In this document: piece after piece, positions 18,355 through 27,082 of the stretch
Position numbering within the stretch: the first letter of the stretch is position 1
How the letters are laid out: every line of letters begins with the position of its first letter
From: an uncultured Acidimicrobiaceae bacterium
Lineage (GTDB): Bacteria > Actinomycetota > Acidimicrobiia > Acidimicrobiales > SZUA-35
Reading direction: 5' to 3'
DNA: 64,000 nucleotides
Assembly: GCA_947259095.1 (NCBI GenBank)
Contig: CAMYLA010000001.1
Span: forward strand, 102,158 to 166,157
Notes under the pieces: generated by a model
The model's database searches: none
What the model was told of the DNA's origin: nothing
Seen by the model: the letters and a program-made list of their open reading frames with translations, nothing else
Program-made: the position numbers and the translations under genes

Positions 18355-20022
18355 TCAACGGAGGGTGATCCTCAAGTTGGTTCCCTGCACCGATACCCCG
18401 TCGGGACTGCCGAGGGCGTCGGGAAGCATGGCGTCGGGAATGACGAAGTTGCTCATCCCGGACGCAGCTTTGATGTTGTTGATGTTGTTGGCGTCGATGT
18501 CGGCCGGGAGGCCCGGTGCGTGCTCGAAGGTGCACCGGCTGCTGTTGCATGATCCGCCGTAGAGGCGGTGGAGGAAGATGGGCGAGAAACGAGCGATCGA
18601 CAACTGGGTGTTGCCGCTCACCGAGGCGGCGGGGACGGTGACCTGCGGGGCATACCCGAACCGCGGCGAGTAGAGGAGGTCGTAGAGGTCGTGTGCCTGG
18701 TCGGCGGCGTCGTTGCGGGTGAAAACCGGATCGGTGCATGGCCCGGTGCAGCCGATGGAGACCTCGGCGAAGCCCATCTTCCCGTTGTCGTCGAAGCTGA
18801 GGCCCTGGTGATGGTCCATGCAGCGCAGCATGAGGCTGGTCAGGATAAGGTCCTGGTCGTGATAGGTACTCGAATCGCCGTCGTCATACTGGGTTGTGAG
18901 GTGGTTGGCGACGCCGGCGGGAACGAATGAGAGGTCGGCCTGGCCGGCAACGACCTTGAACTGGTTTTTCTGGCACGAGTTCGGTACCGCGCTGGCCGAC
19001 AGGTCACCAATGAACTCCCAGAGTGGTTCATCGTCGAGCTGGTGGGGTCCGACCGTCGCCGGCGCGCCCCAGCTGAGGTCGTCCCAGCGGGTCAGGAGGG
19101 CGTCACGACCGTCGGGAAATCCGTTGCCGTGGAACAGGCCTGCACCGGCCAGGGACGACATGTTGCCGGTCTCGGTCTCGACGCTGTTCGGGAAGAGGGG
19201 GTACGGGGCATCGTCGAGCACCGCGAAGCTGTGGTGGGGAGCCTGGTCGATACGGGACAAGCGGTGGTCGAGGCCCATGGCGATGTTCTCTTCGAGGGTG
19301 TCAGCGCCAGCCGGATCCGGTGTTGTGCCCATCGCCGAGTTCCCGTATTGGGCGTGGCCGGAGTAGCCGAAGTTGCCGCTCGACCCCCCATGGCCGTCGC
19401 AGGGAGCGTCATCGGGCACCGAGCCGGCCTTGACGCAACCGAAACTGCCGGCATCGGATCCGAGCCAGAACGGGAGTACGCGGGCCACCTCGTCCACCCC
19501 GGCAACCGAGACCGCCGTATAGTCGAACGACGCGACGCCGAACAGTTGGCTGAACACACCCGGCGTCGTTCTGTCAGGGATTCGGATCCGTAGCGACGAG
19601 CCGTCGGCGGCCACGGCGATGCAGTTCGCACCGACCAGCTTGGTCCAGCCGGATCCCAGAACCTCAGCGCCGCAGCTGTCCATTTCGCCGTCTGTCGGTG
19701 GGTCGAACAGATTGTCGCCGAGCGACGCTTTCACGGTCGCTTCCACCACCCCGACCGCGGTCGGGTCGGCCGTCAGGTCTTGGACTCCCGCCAATGCGGC
19801 GATGTCTGCGCCGGCCTGAGCGTCGGCGCGAAGATTGATCAGGACCCCCATGTCGATGGCCAAGGCGGCGAAGAACACGGTCATGAACATGGTCAACAGC
19901 GTGACCACCGTCGCCGAACCCCGCTCCCCCGTCGCCGGCACACCTTCCCAGGGACGTCCCAGCCGCCGTCCACTGGGTCGGGGCACCGGCCCCGGCCACG
20001 ATCGGCGGAACCTCAGGGGCAT
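18355..20022 (-). CDS. TadG-like pilus/secretion-associated protein
   Basis: 555 residues. A Tad-type N-terminal region: basic leader, GERGSATVVTLLTMFMTVFF and one membrane helix (about 37-58), then DMGVLINLRADAQAGADIAALAG, the typical TadG start. The remaining 470 residues form a large extracytoplasmic domain with repeated cysteines (for example SFGCVKAGSVPDDAPCDG, IGCTGPCTDP, GGSCNSSRCTF) and no named fold I recognise. The start at 20022 overlaps the end of the TadE-like gene by 10 nt, so translation is coupled. Confidence 0.8.
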   Translation of the reverse strand: MPLRFRRSWPGPVPRPSGRRLGRPWEGVPATGERGSATVVTLLTMFMTVFFAALAIDMGVLINLRADAQAGADIAALAGVQDLTADPTAVGVVEATVKASLGDNLFDPPTDGEMDSCGAEVLGSGWTKLVGANCIAVAADGSSLRIRIPDRTTPGVFSQLFGVASFDYTAVSVAGVDEVARVLPFWLGSDAGSFGCVKAGSVPDDAPCDGHGGSSGNFGYSGHAQYGNSAMGTTPDPAGADTLEENIAMGLDHRLSRIDQAPHHSFAVLDDAPYPLFPNSVETETGNMSSLAGAGLFHGNGFPDGRDALLTRWDDLSWGAPATVGPHQLDDEPLWEFIGDLSASAVPNSCQKNQFKVVAGQADLSFVPAGVANHLTTQYDDGDSSTYHDQDLILTSLMLRCMDHHQGLSFDDNGKMGFAEVSIGCTGPCTDPVFTRNDAADQAHDLYDLLYSPRFGYAPQVTVPAASVSGNTQLSIARFSPIFLHRLYGGSCNSSRCTFEHAPGLPADIDANNINNIKAASGMSNFVIPDAMLPDALGSPDGVSVQGTNLRITLR

Positions 20023-20513
20023 GAGACAGCTCCGACGCTGGGAGACCATGTTGCCGGTCGCTCGATCCGGAACTCGATATCGGTCGACAGCGTGCTGGGG
20101 AACGATGGAAAGAAGTTGCTCAGGGTCTGATGGGATCGGACCAAGGAAACAACGGCATAAGCGCCGGCATAGGATTTCGAGGCGTCGACGAGGCTGACCT
20201 CCACGGTGGTGGGATCGTTGGACGTCATTCGCCGACAGATTTCGGTGCGGATGACGGTGGTCTGGTCGGCATCGGCGGTGTGTTCGCCGTCGTAGTTGAC
20301 TGCAGCGATTCGCGCTCCCTCCCGGGCGGCGTGCCGGACCTCCATGGTCTGACCGAAGGCCCAGCCGAACTCGACGATTCCCATCAACACGACGAGCAAG
20401 AACGGGAGAATGAGCGCAAATTCCACCATGGTCGCCCCGGCTTCGTCCGAACGCTCGTCTCCCCTGACGTCGCGGTCGCGACCTCTCAGTGTCGACTCCG
20501 AGGCTAGATCCAT
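20013..20513 (-). CDS. TadE-like protein
   Basis: 166 residues. The TadE-like domain is clear: GATMVEFALILPFLLVVLMG then VEFGWAFGQTMEVRHAAREGARIAA, a single N-terminal membrane helix followed by a pilin-like extracytoplasmic part with one C-terminal Cys. Family members assist assembly of Flp pili. ATG 20513 is chosen; ATG 20573 is in frame and neither has a good Shine-Dalgarno site. First gene of the three-gene Tad-like operon. Confidence 0.82.
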   Translation of the reverse strand: MDLASESTLRGRDRDVRGDERSDEAGATMVEFALILPFLLVVLMGIVEFGWAFGQTMEVRHAAREGARIAAVNYDGEHTADADQTTVIRTEICRRMTSNDPTTVEVSLVDASKSYAGAYAVVSLVRSHQTLSNFFPSFPSTLSTDIEFRIERPATWSPSVGAVSCP

Positions 20514-20644
20514 GATGGTGAACCATCGGCATATCGGTGGCGGTAGTTGAGTTTTGATCCGGTCGGGAGCCATCGGGCCAGGGCCGGTGGCGTCGTTCAG
20601 GCCGTCGAGGCGGTCGTCGTTGGCAACATGGCGTTGCAGGAACG

Positions 20645-21607
20645 TCAGTCGATCGGGATGACCCCGAGGCCGGCGTCGTCGAGTTGGTCCACCAGTTCCC
20701 GATCACCGACGACGATGGCTCCCACCGTCGCCTGCCACAGCCAGCCGTTACGGGCCTGGACCGCAGTGGCCGGCGTTGCCGGGTCTCCGTCGAGTGTCAC
20801 CACCCAGTCGGCCTTGTCGAGGCAGGTCTCGAAACGAGCGAGGCTTGCCGGCGGCCACCGGGCCGCAGGGTCGGGGAACGGGAGAACCACACCCAGTGAG
20901 ATGCCCCTGGTGGCCGCCAGCTCACCCGCCAGCAGTTCGACCCCCCGCCGGAGCCCGGTGATCAGCAGGTCGTAGCCGGGGTTGAGGCCATCGATGGCCT
21001 CGCTGAGCCCTTGGATCTGATCATCGTCCGGTTCGGCCGCTCCGGTGACGGCGATGGCCTGGTCGACCGGCCACGGCGGCTGCGGGCCAGGGGCCGGCGA
21101 CGCGCCGCCGTCGGCCTGGCCCGATCCGGACAGGGCTTCGCGCTGCTTCATCGATTCGGCAACCGCCAGGGCGTCGACCAGCTCGTTCATCTCGTCGCCG
21201 GAGTGGCCCTTGACCCAGACGAACGTCAACTCCTCGGAGCGCTCGAGGTACAGCTCGACCAGCGGTTCCCACAGATCACGGTTGGCCACCGGTTTGCGCT
21301 GGGAGTTCTTCCAGTCACGCTTCAACCAACCCTCGTACCAACGGTCGTTGAAGCAGTTGACCACATAGGTCGAGTCGGAGTGGACCACGACCGGTCCCTC
21401 GAGGGCCCGCAGCGCCTCCAGCACCGCCCGCAGTTCCATGCGCTGGTTTGTGGTGGTGGGCTGGCCGCCGCTGCCGGTGCGACCGTCGTCGGTGGCCCAT
21501 GCCCAGCCGCCGGGGCCGGGGTTGCCGGAGCAGGCCCCATCGGTGAAGACGTCGACCGCGGCTCCCGATCGATGTGACCCTGCGGTGGATGACGGGGCAG
21601 CCGGCAT
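20645..21607 (-). CDS. rnhA: Ribonuclease HI with C-terminal SLOG-like domain
   Basis: 320 residues, twice the length of a plain RNase HI. Residues 17-155 are RNase HI, which cleaves RNA in RNA/DNA hybrids: D23 (FTDGACSGNPG), E58 (NQRMEL), D78 (HSDSTYV), H135 (KGHSG) and D145 (ELVDALA), so the full catalytic set is present. After a Pro/Gly linker, residues about 182-320 look like a Rossmann-type SLOG domain: IAVTGAAEP, LLITGLRRGVELLAGELA, GVVLPFPDPAARWPP, ADWVVTL, ATVGAIVVGD. That second assignment is inference from pattern. It diverges from aceE. Confidence 0.9.
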   Translation of the reverse strand: MPAAPSSTAGSHRSGAAVDVFTDGACSGNPGPGGWAWATDDGRTGSGGQPTTTNQRMELRAVLEALRALEGPVVVHSDSTYVVNCFNDRWYEGWLKRDWKNSQRKPVANRDLWEPLVELYLERSEELTFVWVKGHSGDEMNELVDALAVAESMKQREALSGSGQADGGASPAPGPQPPWPVDQAIAVTGAAEPDDDQIQGLSEAIDGLNPGYDLLITGLRRGVELLAGELAATRGISLGVVLPFPDPAARWPPASLARFETCLDKADWVVTLDGDPATPATAVQARNGWLWQATVGAIVVGDRELVDQLDDAGLGVIPID

Positions 21608-21729
21608 GCCGAACAGCTTGCCAAGAAAACCGCTGCGCCATACGAACCGGGGGTGAACCAGAATCGATTCCGGTCCCGGCCGATCACGAGATGGCGCGCA
21701 AGCACAGCCATCGGGTGCACAATGGGGCC

Positions 21730-24417
21730 ATGAGCGACGGATTTCTCAGTCAGCTGCCAGACATCGATCCGGACGAGACCTCGGAGTGGTTGCAGTCACT
21801 GGAGGCGGTGAACAGCGCCAAGGGCAAGACCAGGGCCAGGTACCTGCTCGGCCGTCTCAACCAGTACGCCCGAGAGCTCCAGCTCGGTACCGCCGCCTCG
21901 GTCCAGACCGACTACGTCAACACCATCCCCACCGAGCAGCAGCCGTTCTTTCCCGGCGACGAGGTGCTTGAGCGCCGGATCCGAGCCTACGTTCGGTGGA
22001 ACGCCGCCGCCATGGTGATCAGGGCCAACAAGAAGTCCGACGGCATCGGCGGCCACCTCTCGACCTTCGCCTCATCGGCCGCACTCTACGAGGTCGGCTT
22101 CAACTGGTTCTTCCGTGGCAAGGAAGACGGCACCCCCGGCGACGCCGTCTACTTCCAGGGCCACGCCGCTCCGGGGATCTACGCCCGGGCCTTCATGGAA
22201 GGCCGCCTCGACGACGAGAACCTCGACAACTTCCGGTTCGAGGTCGGCGGGCGGGGGCTCTCCAGCTACCCCCATCCCCGACTCATGCCCGACTTCTGGG
22301 AGTACCCCACGGTGTCGATGGGCCTCGGCCCGATCAACTCGATCTACCACGCCCGGTTCCTCAAGTACCTCCAGGACCGCAAGATCGACGAGACAAGCGA
22401 CACCCGGGTCTGGACGTTCCTCGGCGACGGCGAGTGCGACGAGCCGGAGACCCTCGGCGCCATCTCGCTGGCCTCCAGGAGTGGCCTTGACAACCTGACC
22501 TGGGTCATCAACTGCAACCTGCAGCGGCTCGACGGCCCGGTCAGGGGCAACGGCAAGATCATCCAGGAGCTCGAGGCGGTCTTCCGGGGCGCGGGCTGGA
22601 ACGTCATCAAGGTGGTGTGGGGCTCACGCTGGGACGAACTGCTCCAGCGCGACGTCGACGGGGTGCTGCTGAACAAGATGAACACCACGGTCGACGGGGA
22701 GTTCCAACGCTATGCGGTGGAGTCCGGCGCCTACATCCGCGAACACTTCTTCGGTCCCGACCCTCGGCTACGCAAGATGGTCGAACATCTCACAGACGAC
22801 GAGCTCCGGAATCTGCCCCGCGGCGGCCACGACTACCAGAAGGTCTACGCCGCCTACAAGGCGGCAACCGAGCACGTCGGCCAGCCGACGGTGATCCTGG
22901 CCAAGACCGTCAAGGGCTGGACCCTCGGCCCCGGTTTCGAGGGCCGCAACGCCACCCACCAGATCAAGAAGATGACCCAGAAGCAGATGCTGGAACTGCG
23001 GGACCGGCTCAACATCCAGGACGAGATCCCGGAGTCGGCCCTCGACGACAGTCTGCCGCCGTACTTCCGACCGGAGCCGGGATCGGAGGCCCACGACTAC
23101 ATGATGGGCCGGCGAAAGGCGCTCGACGGGCCGCTCCCGCAACGGATCACCAAAATTCGGCGACCGCTGGCAATGCCATCGAGCGCACCCTTCAAGGCCA
23201 CCGACGAGGGCTCCGGGGGCCGGGAGGTCTCCACCACCATGGTCTTCACCAACATGCTGCGGGACCTGATGCGGGAACCGGGATTCGGTGAGCGGGTGGT
23301 CCCCATCGTGCCCGACGAAGCCAGAACCTTCGGCATGGACTCAATGTTTCGGGAGTTCGAGATCTACGCCCCGTTCGGCCAGCTGTACGAGCCGGTGGAC
23401 CACGAGCTGCTGCTCTCCTACACCGAGGACTCCGATGGGCAGATCCTGGAGGAGGGGATCACCGAGGCCGGCTCGACCGCCAGCTGGATCGCCGCCGGCA
23501 GCAGCTACGCCCATCGTGGCGTGCCGATGGTGCCATTCTTCACGTTCTATTCGATGTTCGGGTTCCAGCGGGTGGGCGACCTCCTCTGGTCGGCCGCCGA
23601 CTCCAGGGTCCGCGGTTTCCTGATGGCGGCCACCGCCGGGCGGACCACCCTGGCCGGGGAGGGCCTGCAACACCAGGACGGGCACAGCCTGGCCGTCGCT
23701 TCGACCGTGCCCGCCTGCCAGGCCTACGACCCGGCCTTCGCCTACGAGCTGGCGGCCATCATCGAGAACGGCCTCCATCGGATGTACGTCGACAACGAAG
23801 ACGTGTTCTACTACCTCACCCTCTACAACGAGAACTATGACCAACCGCCGAAGCCGCCCGGGGTCGAGGACGGCATACTCAACGGGCTCTACAAATGGGC
23901 CCCGAGCCCGGAGGGGGTCGAGGCCAAGGCCACGGTGCTGTTCTCCGGCCCGGCCCATCAAGCCGCCCGCGATGCCCAGGCCGAGCTGGCCGAGCGCTGG
24001 GGTGTCGGCGTCGAGCTGTGGAGCGCCACCAGCTACAAGCGGCTGCGGGAGGAGGCGTTGGAGGTGGAGAGGTGGAATCGGCTCCACCCCGGCGCCGAGC
24101 CAAGGACACCGCTGGTCACCTCCCTGCTGGCCGACAGTCCCGGGCCGGTGGTCGCCGTGAGCGATTACATCCGGGCCGTGCCGGAGCAGATCACCCGCTA
24201 TGTCCCGGCCCGGTTCACCGCCCTCGGCACAGACGGCTACGGGCGATCCGACGACCGGGCGGCCCTGCGGAGGTTCTTCGAAACCGACATGCCGTCCCTC
24301 GTCATCACGGTGTTGTCGGAGCTGGCGGCCGATGGTGCATTCGAGCGCCACATGGTGGCGGACGCGATCGACCACTACGGCATCGAAACCGACCAGTCTC
24401 CACCCTGGACCCGCTGA
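21730..24417 (+). CDS. aceE: Pyruvate dehydrogenase E1, homodimeric type
   Basis: 895 residues, the normal AceE length. It decarboxylates pyruvate with thiamine diphosphate and acetylates the lipoyl group of E2. The thiamine-binding motif GDGECDEPETLGAIS followed by NLTWVINCNLQRLDGPV is intact; other family stretches are GGHLSTFASSAALYEVGFNWF, TVKGWTLG, and QILEEGITEAGSTASW in the second half. E2, E3 and lipoate genes lie 6-11 kb away rather than in one operon. CACAAT lies 6 nt before ATG 21730, compatible with a leaderless start; an in-frame ATG exists at 21691. Confidence 0.97.
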   Translation: MSDGFLSQLPDIDPDETSEWLQSLEAVNSAKGKTRARYLLGRLNQYARELQLGTAASVQTDYVNTIPTEQQPFFPGDEVLERRIRAYVRWNAAAMVIRANKKSDGIGGHLSTFASSAALYEVGFNWFFRGKEDGTPGDAVYFQGHAAPGIYARAFMEGRLDDENLDNFRFEVGGRGLSSYPHPRLMPDFWEYPTVSMGLGPINSIYHARFLKYLQDRKIDETSDTRVWTFLGDGECDEPETLGAISLASRSGLDNLTWVINCNLQRLDGPVRGNGKIIQELEAVFRGAGWNVIKVVWGSRWDELLQRDVDGVLLNKMNTTVDGEFQRYAVESGAYIREHFFGPDPRLRKMVEHLTDDELRNLPRGGHDYQKVYAAYKAATEHVGQPTVILAKTVKGWTLGPGFEGRNATHQIKKMTQKQMLELRDRLNIQDEIPESALDDSLPPYFRPEPGSEAHDYMMGRRKALDGPLPQRITKIRRPLAMPSSAPFKATDEGSGGREVSTTMVFTNMLRDLMREPGFGERVVPIVPDEARTFGMDSMFREFEIYAPFGQLYEPVDHELLLSYTEDSDGQILEEGITEAGSTASWIAAGSSYAHRGVPMVPFFTFYSMFGFQRVGDLLWSAADSRVRGFLMAATAGRTTLAGEGLQHQDGHSLAVASTVPACQAYDPAFAYELAAIIENGLHRMYVDNEDVFYYLTLYNENYDQPPKPPGVEDGILNGLYKWAPSPEGVEAKATVLFSGPAHQAARDAQAELAERWGVGVELWSATSYKRLREEALEVERWNRLHPGAEPRTPLVTSLLADSPGPVVAVSDYIRAVPEQITRYVPARFTALGTDGYGRSDDRAALRRFFETDMPSLVITVLSELAADGAFERHMVADAIDHYGIETDQSPPWTR

Positions 24418-24438
24418 TGCCCGCCGGGCCGGGCGGCG

Positions 24439-25233
24439 TCAGTCCTCCGTGAGGCTGACCGACTGCCGGTCGAGCCAGCCCATCAGCACGGCGATCGCCC
24501 GAGGGTCGTGGCGAAGCTGATGACCACCGCCGTGGATGAACCGCAGGTCGGCGGCGCCATGGGCATCGGCAACCAGCCGGGCGTCGAAGTGGGGTACGGC
24601 CTCGTCCTGGGAGCCGTGGAGGACCAGCAGCGACCTCGGCGACAGCTGCTCGGCCGCCTCCACCGCCCGGACCTCCCGCAACTCGGCCTTCCACCGCTCG
24701 ACGTTTGGCGGGAACGAGTTGGACTTGATGACGCCGACCTCCCTGGCGTGGTCCAGCAATCGGTCCGGGGCCGCGGCCCAATCGTCGAAGTCGGCCGGCG
24801 AGCCGGCAATGGCGACGCCGGTGACATCGGGATCGTCGGCCGCGGCCACCAGGCCGACCGACCCTCCGGTCCCGAAGCCGCAGACCCACAAGCCATCGGC
24901 ACTGGTCTCGGCTTTCAGGAACCGAATCGCAGCCGATGCGTCGTCGACCCACCGGGCCAGGCTGAACTCACCGGTGGAGTCACCACAGCCCCGGAAGCGG
25001 ATGGTGAGGGCGTTCCATTCGGCCTCTCGGCCGATCCGTTCGCACAGCTCGCCCATATCGCCCCCGATCTTGTCCGCCCAGACATCGGCGGATGGGAACC
25101 CATGGAGGAAGAGCACGGCAACCGACTTGCGGCGATCTGCCGACGACGCCCGGCAGAGCTCGCCGCTGAGTTCGACCCCACCGCTGGAACCGATGGTGAG
25201 CCGTTCGAGGGTACTAGTCGGATCCGGTGCCAT
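24439..25233 (-). CDS. Alpha/beta hydrolase
   Basis: 264-residue cytosolic alpha/beta hydrolase of the serine aminopeptidase/dienelactone hydrolase-like group. VLFLHGFPSADVWADK is the oxyanion strand-turn. The nucleophile elbow is GFGTGG, a Thr or Gly in place of the usual Ser (expected GxSxG), which questions catalysis. LLVLHGSQDEAVP holds the acid Asp and FIHGGGHQLR the His. ATG 25233 overlaps the end of the upstream 67-residue gene by 20 nt, so the two are co-transcribed. Confidence 0.85.
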   Translation of the reverse strand: MAPDPTSTLERLTIGSSGGVELSGELCRASSADRRKSVAVLFLHGFPSADVWADKIGGDMGELCERIGREAEWNALTIRFRGCGDSTGEFSLARWVDDASAAIRFLKAETSADGLWVCGFGTGGSVGLVAAADDPDVTGVAIAGSPADFDDWAAAPDRLLDHAREVGVIKSNSFPPNVERWKAELREVRAVEAAEQLSPRSLLVLHGSQDEAVPHFDARLVADAHGAADLRFIHGGGHQLRHDPRAIAVLMGWLDRQSVSLTED

Positions 25234-25417
25234 TGAACGGCCGGTACCCCCGATTCCTGGCCTCGGCCAGGCTGTCCGGGCCGAACGACGCATAGGTTCC
25301 GGCAGCCATCAACTCGTCGATGATCGACGGGTCCTTCATGTTGTCGACGTCGTAGACGATGAGGTTCCGCTTGTCTCCAACCCATCGGAAATCTTCGAAC
25401 TTGCCTGGCCGTTCCAC
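25214..25417 (-). CDS. Small conserved hypothetical protein
   Basis: 67 residues, no membrane segment: KFEDFRWVGDKRNLIVYDVD, then DELMAAGTYASFGPDSLAEA and RNRGYRPF. The balanced composition and motif-like Arg/Gly/Tyr end suggest a real conserved protein, but I cannot name it. GTG start at 25417 with TACGGT 7 nt upstream and no Shine-Dalgarno site. Its last 20 nt overlap the following hydrolase gene. Confidence 0.65.
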   Translation of the reverse strand: MERPGKFEDFRWVGDKRNLIVYDVDNMKDPSIIDELMAAGTYASFGPDSLAEARNRGYRPFNGTGSD

Positions 25418-25424
25418 GGGTCAC

Positions 25425-25430
25425 ACCGTA
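25425..25430 (-). promoter_or_regulatory. -10 box of the 25214-25417 gene
   Basis: TACGGT on the minus strand, 7 nt before the GTG start; leaderless pattern. Confidence 0.45.
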
Positions 25431-25451
25431 GCCGACCTCGGGCCGGACGCC

Positions 25452-25484
25452 GATGTGGGAGGAGGCAACGCCTCCTCCCACATC
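25452..25484. terminator. Perfect 15-bp hairpin
   Basis: Arms 25452-25466 and 25470-25484 (GATGTGGGAGGAGGC and its exact complement) flank a 3-nt AAC loop. There is no U-run. It is the strongest perfect hairpin in the window and sits upstream of the 67-residue gene on the minus strand, so it would terminate transcription arriving from 25.8 kb, or act as an mRNA processing or cruciform site. Confidence 0.6.
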
Positions 25485-25490
25485 CTGCCA

Positions 25491-25518
25491 TGCATGAATT
25501 GTGTTGCATGAATTGTGT
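25491..25518. repeat. 14-bp perfect tandem repeat
   Basis: TGCATGAATTGTGT occurs twice without a spacer (25491-25504, 25505-25518), AT-rich against its surroundings, 6 nt from the hairpin. It may be a paired protein-binding site or a local duplication. Confidence 0.75.
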
Positions 25519-25525
25519 GTAGCTT

Positions 25526-25651
25526 TCACTTCTCGACCTGGGCCGTTCCCGAGGGAGCGGCCGTTGATGTCGGAGCCGGCGTCGCCGACTTCGACTGCTG
25601 GACCCGGACGGTCACGGTCTTCGTTCGAGCGGGACGTGCCCGAATGACCAT
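25526..25651 (-). CDS. Possible 41-residue ORF in the 25.4-25.85 kb gap
   Basis: From ATG 25651 the frame encodes a basic start (VIRARPARTKTVTVRVQQ) then a Ser/Thr/Ala/Pro-rich tail ending VEK. No good ribosome site lies before the ATG, and the frame is closed further upstream by a TAG. The rest of the interval (25652-25853) has no convincing gene, though an AGGAGGTGG sequence resembling a perfect Shine-Dalgarno site (minus strand, about 25762-25775) has no obvious start after it. Confidence 0.25.
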   Translation of the reverse strand: MVIRARPARTKTVTVRVQQSKSATPAPTSTAAPSGTAQVEK

Positions 25652-25853
25652 CGCGGGGGTGGACTGGTTGCACTTCGCAAGCGGTCCAGCTGTAACCAAA
25701 AGGGCGTGCCGCTAGCGGCCAGCCACCTCCAAAGTCCCAAATCGTATGTCGTTAATTTGGACCACCTCCTCTCTCTTGGTGGAAGCAGTGTGCCACAACC
25801 GGTGGCCGAGCGCCCATCATTATCGGTGATCGGCCCCCCGATCGGCGGTTGGC

Positions 25854-26996
25854 TCAGCGCAAACGCCCCGGCGCCAGGCCGGCCGGGTCGAGGTCGAACC
25901 CGCCCCATTCCGGACCGGGATCACCGTCGAGCGTGAGCTGGGCCAGGAGCCGGCCGGCGGCCGGGGCGGTCTGGATGCCGTTGCCGCCCTGGCCGACGCA
26001 CCAGATGAACGTCGGCTGGTCGGGATCGGGGCCGAGCACCATGGCCCGGTCGGGGACGAAGGTCCGCAGCCCGGCCCAGCTGGAGCGCACGGAGCGGATG
26101 TCGAGGGTCGTGGCCTGGTTGATCCTGTCGATGGCCAGGGCCACGTCGACCTCCTCCGGCCGGGCGTCCATCGGCTCCGACGGCGTCTCGTCGCCGGGCG
26201 AGCACAGGAACTGCGGGCCGTCGGGTTTGAGGTACCAGTCGAGGTTGACATTGGCGACCATCGGCCAGTCGCAGGAGTCGTCCCATCGGCTGGCCACCAT
26301 GAAGGCGGTCCGCCTCATCGGTGTCAGGCCGACCGGTGCCACCCCGGCCCTGGCCGCCACCACATCGCCCCAGGCCCCGGCGGCATTGACGACGATGTCG
26401 GCCCGCCGTTGCCCGGCGGTTGTGTCGAGGGACCACTCATCGCCGGACCGGCTGGCGGCGTCGACCCGGGCCATGGTGGCGATCTCGCCCCCGGCGGCCC
26501 GGAAGCCTCTGACGAAGCACTGCAGCAGTCCGGCGACGTCGATGTCGGATGAGCCGGGTTCGATGACGGCCCTGGCGATCCGGTCGACCCGCAGCAGCGG
26601 GACCAGGCGTCCCGCATCGGCCGGCGACAGCTCGGCGATGTCGGGGTTCAGCGCCCGGCCTGCGGCCAACAGCCGTTCGATGGCGTCCCCCTGCCCGGGA
26701 CCCCCGATGGTGAGGATGGCCTGCTCGCTCAACAGGGGACCGTCGCAGAGATCCGGCGGCGGATGCTGGAAGAAATCGAGGCTGGCCCTGGTCAGTGGCC
26801 GGATCGCGGCCGCACCGTAGTTCTCGATGTACTGGGCCGCCGAGCGGCCGGTGGTGTGGTGCCCGAGCTGACCTTCGGCCTCCAACAACAGCACCTCGGG
26901 CCCGCTCGGATGCCGGACCAGGGCATAGGCCGCCGACGCCCCGGCGATCCCACCGCCGACGACGGCGATGACGGTCCTGGTCGAGGTTGGGGCCAT
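25854..26996 (-). CDS. FAD-dependent oxidoreductase, D-arginine dehydrogenase-like
   Basis: 380 residues of the DAO superfamily. FAD motif VIAVVGGGIAGASAAYAL at the N-terminus, then LLLEAEGQLGHHTTGRSAAQY, the histidine-rich patch typical of DauA-type D-amino-acid dehydrogenases, VNAAGAWGDVVA in the middle, and a C-terminal FAD-contact region FIWCVGQGGNGIQTAPAAG. It probably oxidises D-amino acids to 2-oxo acids; the exact substrate is inference. Start ATG 26996 with TACGCT 6 nt upstream (leaderless). Divergent from the hydrolase at 27083. Confidence 0.88.
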   Translation of the reverse strand: MAPTSTRTVIAVVGGGIAGASAAYALVRHPSGPEVLLLEAEGQLGHHTTGRSAAQYIENYGAAAIRPLTRASLDFFQHPPPDLCDGPLLSEQAILTIGGPGQGDAIERLLAAGRALNPDIAELSPADAGRLVPLLRVDRIARAVIEPGSSDIDVAGLLQCFVRGFRAAGGEIATMARVDAASRSGDEWSLDTTAGQRRADIVVNAAGAWGDVVAARAGVAPVGLTPMRRTAFMVASRWDDSCDWPMVANVNLDWYLKPDGPQFLCSPGDETPSEPMDARPEEVDVALAIDRINQATTLDIRSVRSSWAGLRTFVPDRAMVLGPDPDQPTFIWCVGQGGNGIQTAPAAGRLLAQLTLDGDPGPEWGGFDLDPAGLAPGRLR

Positions 26997-27002
26997 GGCC
27001 GA

Positions 27003-27076
27003 AGCGTACCGAGCGAGCTGCCCCCGGCCCAGACGGACCACCCGGTGCGGCGCGCCGCGATCGGCCTGGCTACGGT
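27003..27076. promoter_or_regulatory. Paired divergent -10 boxes
   Basis: TACGCT (minus strand, 27003-27008) is 6 nt from the oxidoreductase ATG, and TACGGT (plus strand, 27071-27076) is 6 nt from the hydrolase ATG. The two divergent genes share an 86-nt spacer and both appear leaderless. Confidence 0.5.
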
Positions 27077-27082
27077 TTTGTG

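Noticed and set aside
25612-25908. 98-residue minus-strand frame in the gap
   Set aside because: Overlaps the oxidoreductase C-terminus and has no start signal or recognisable pattern.
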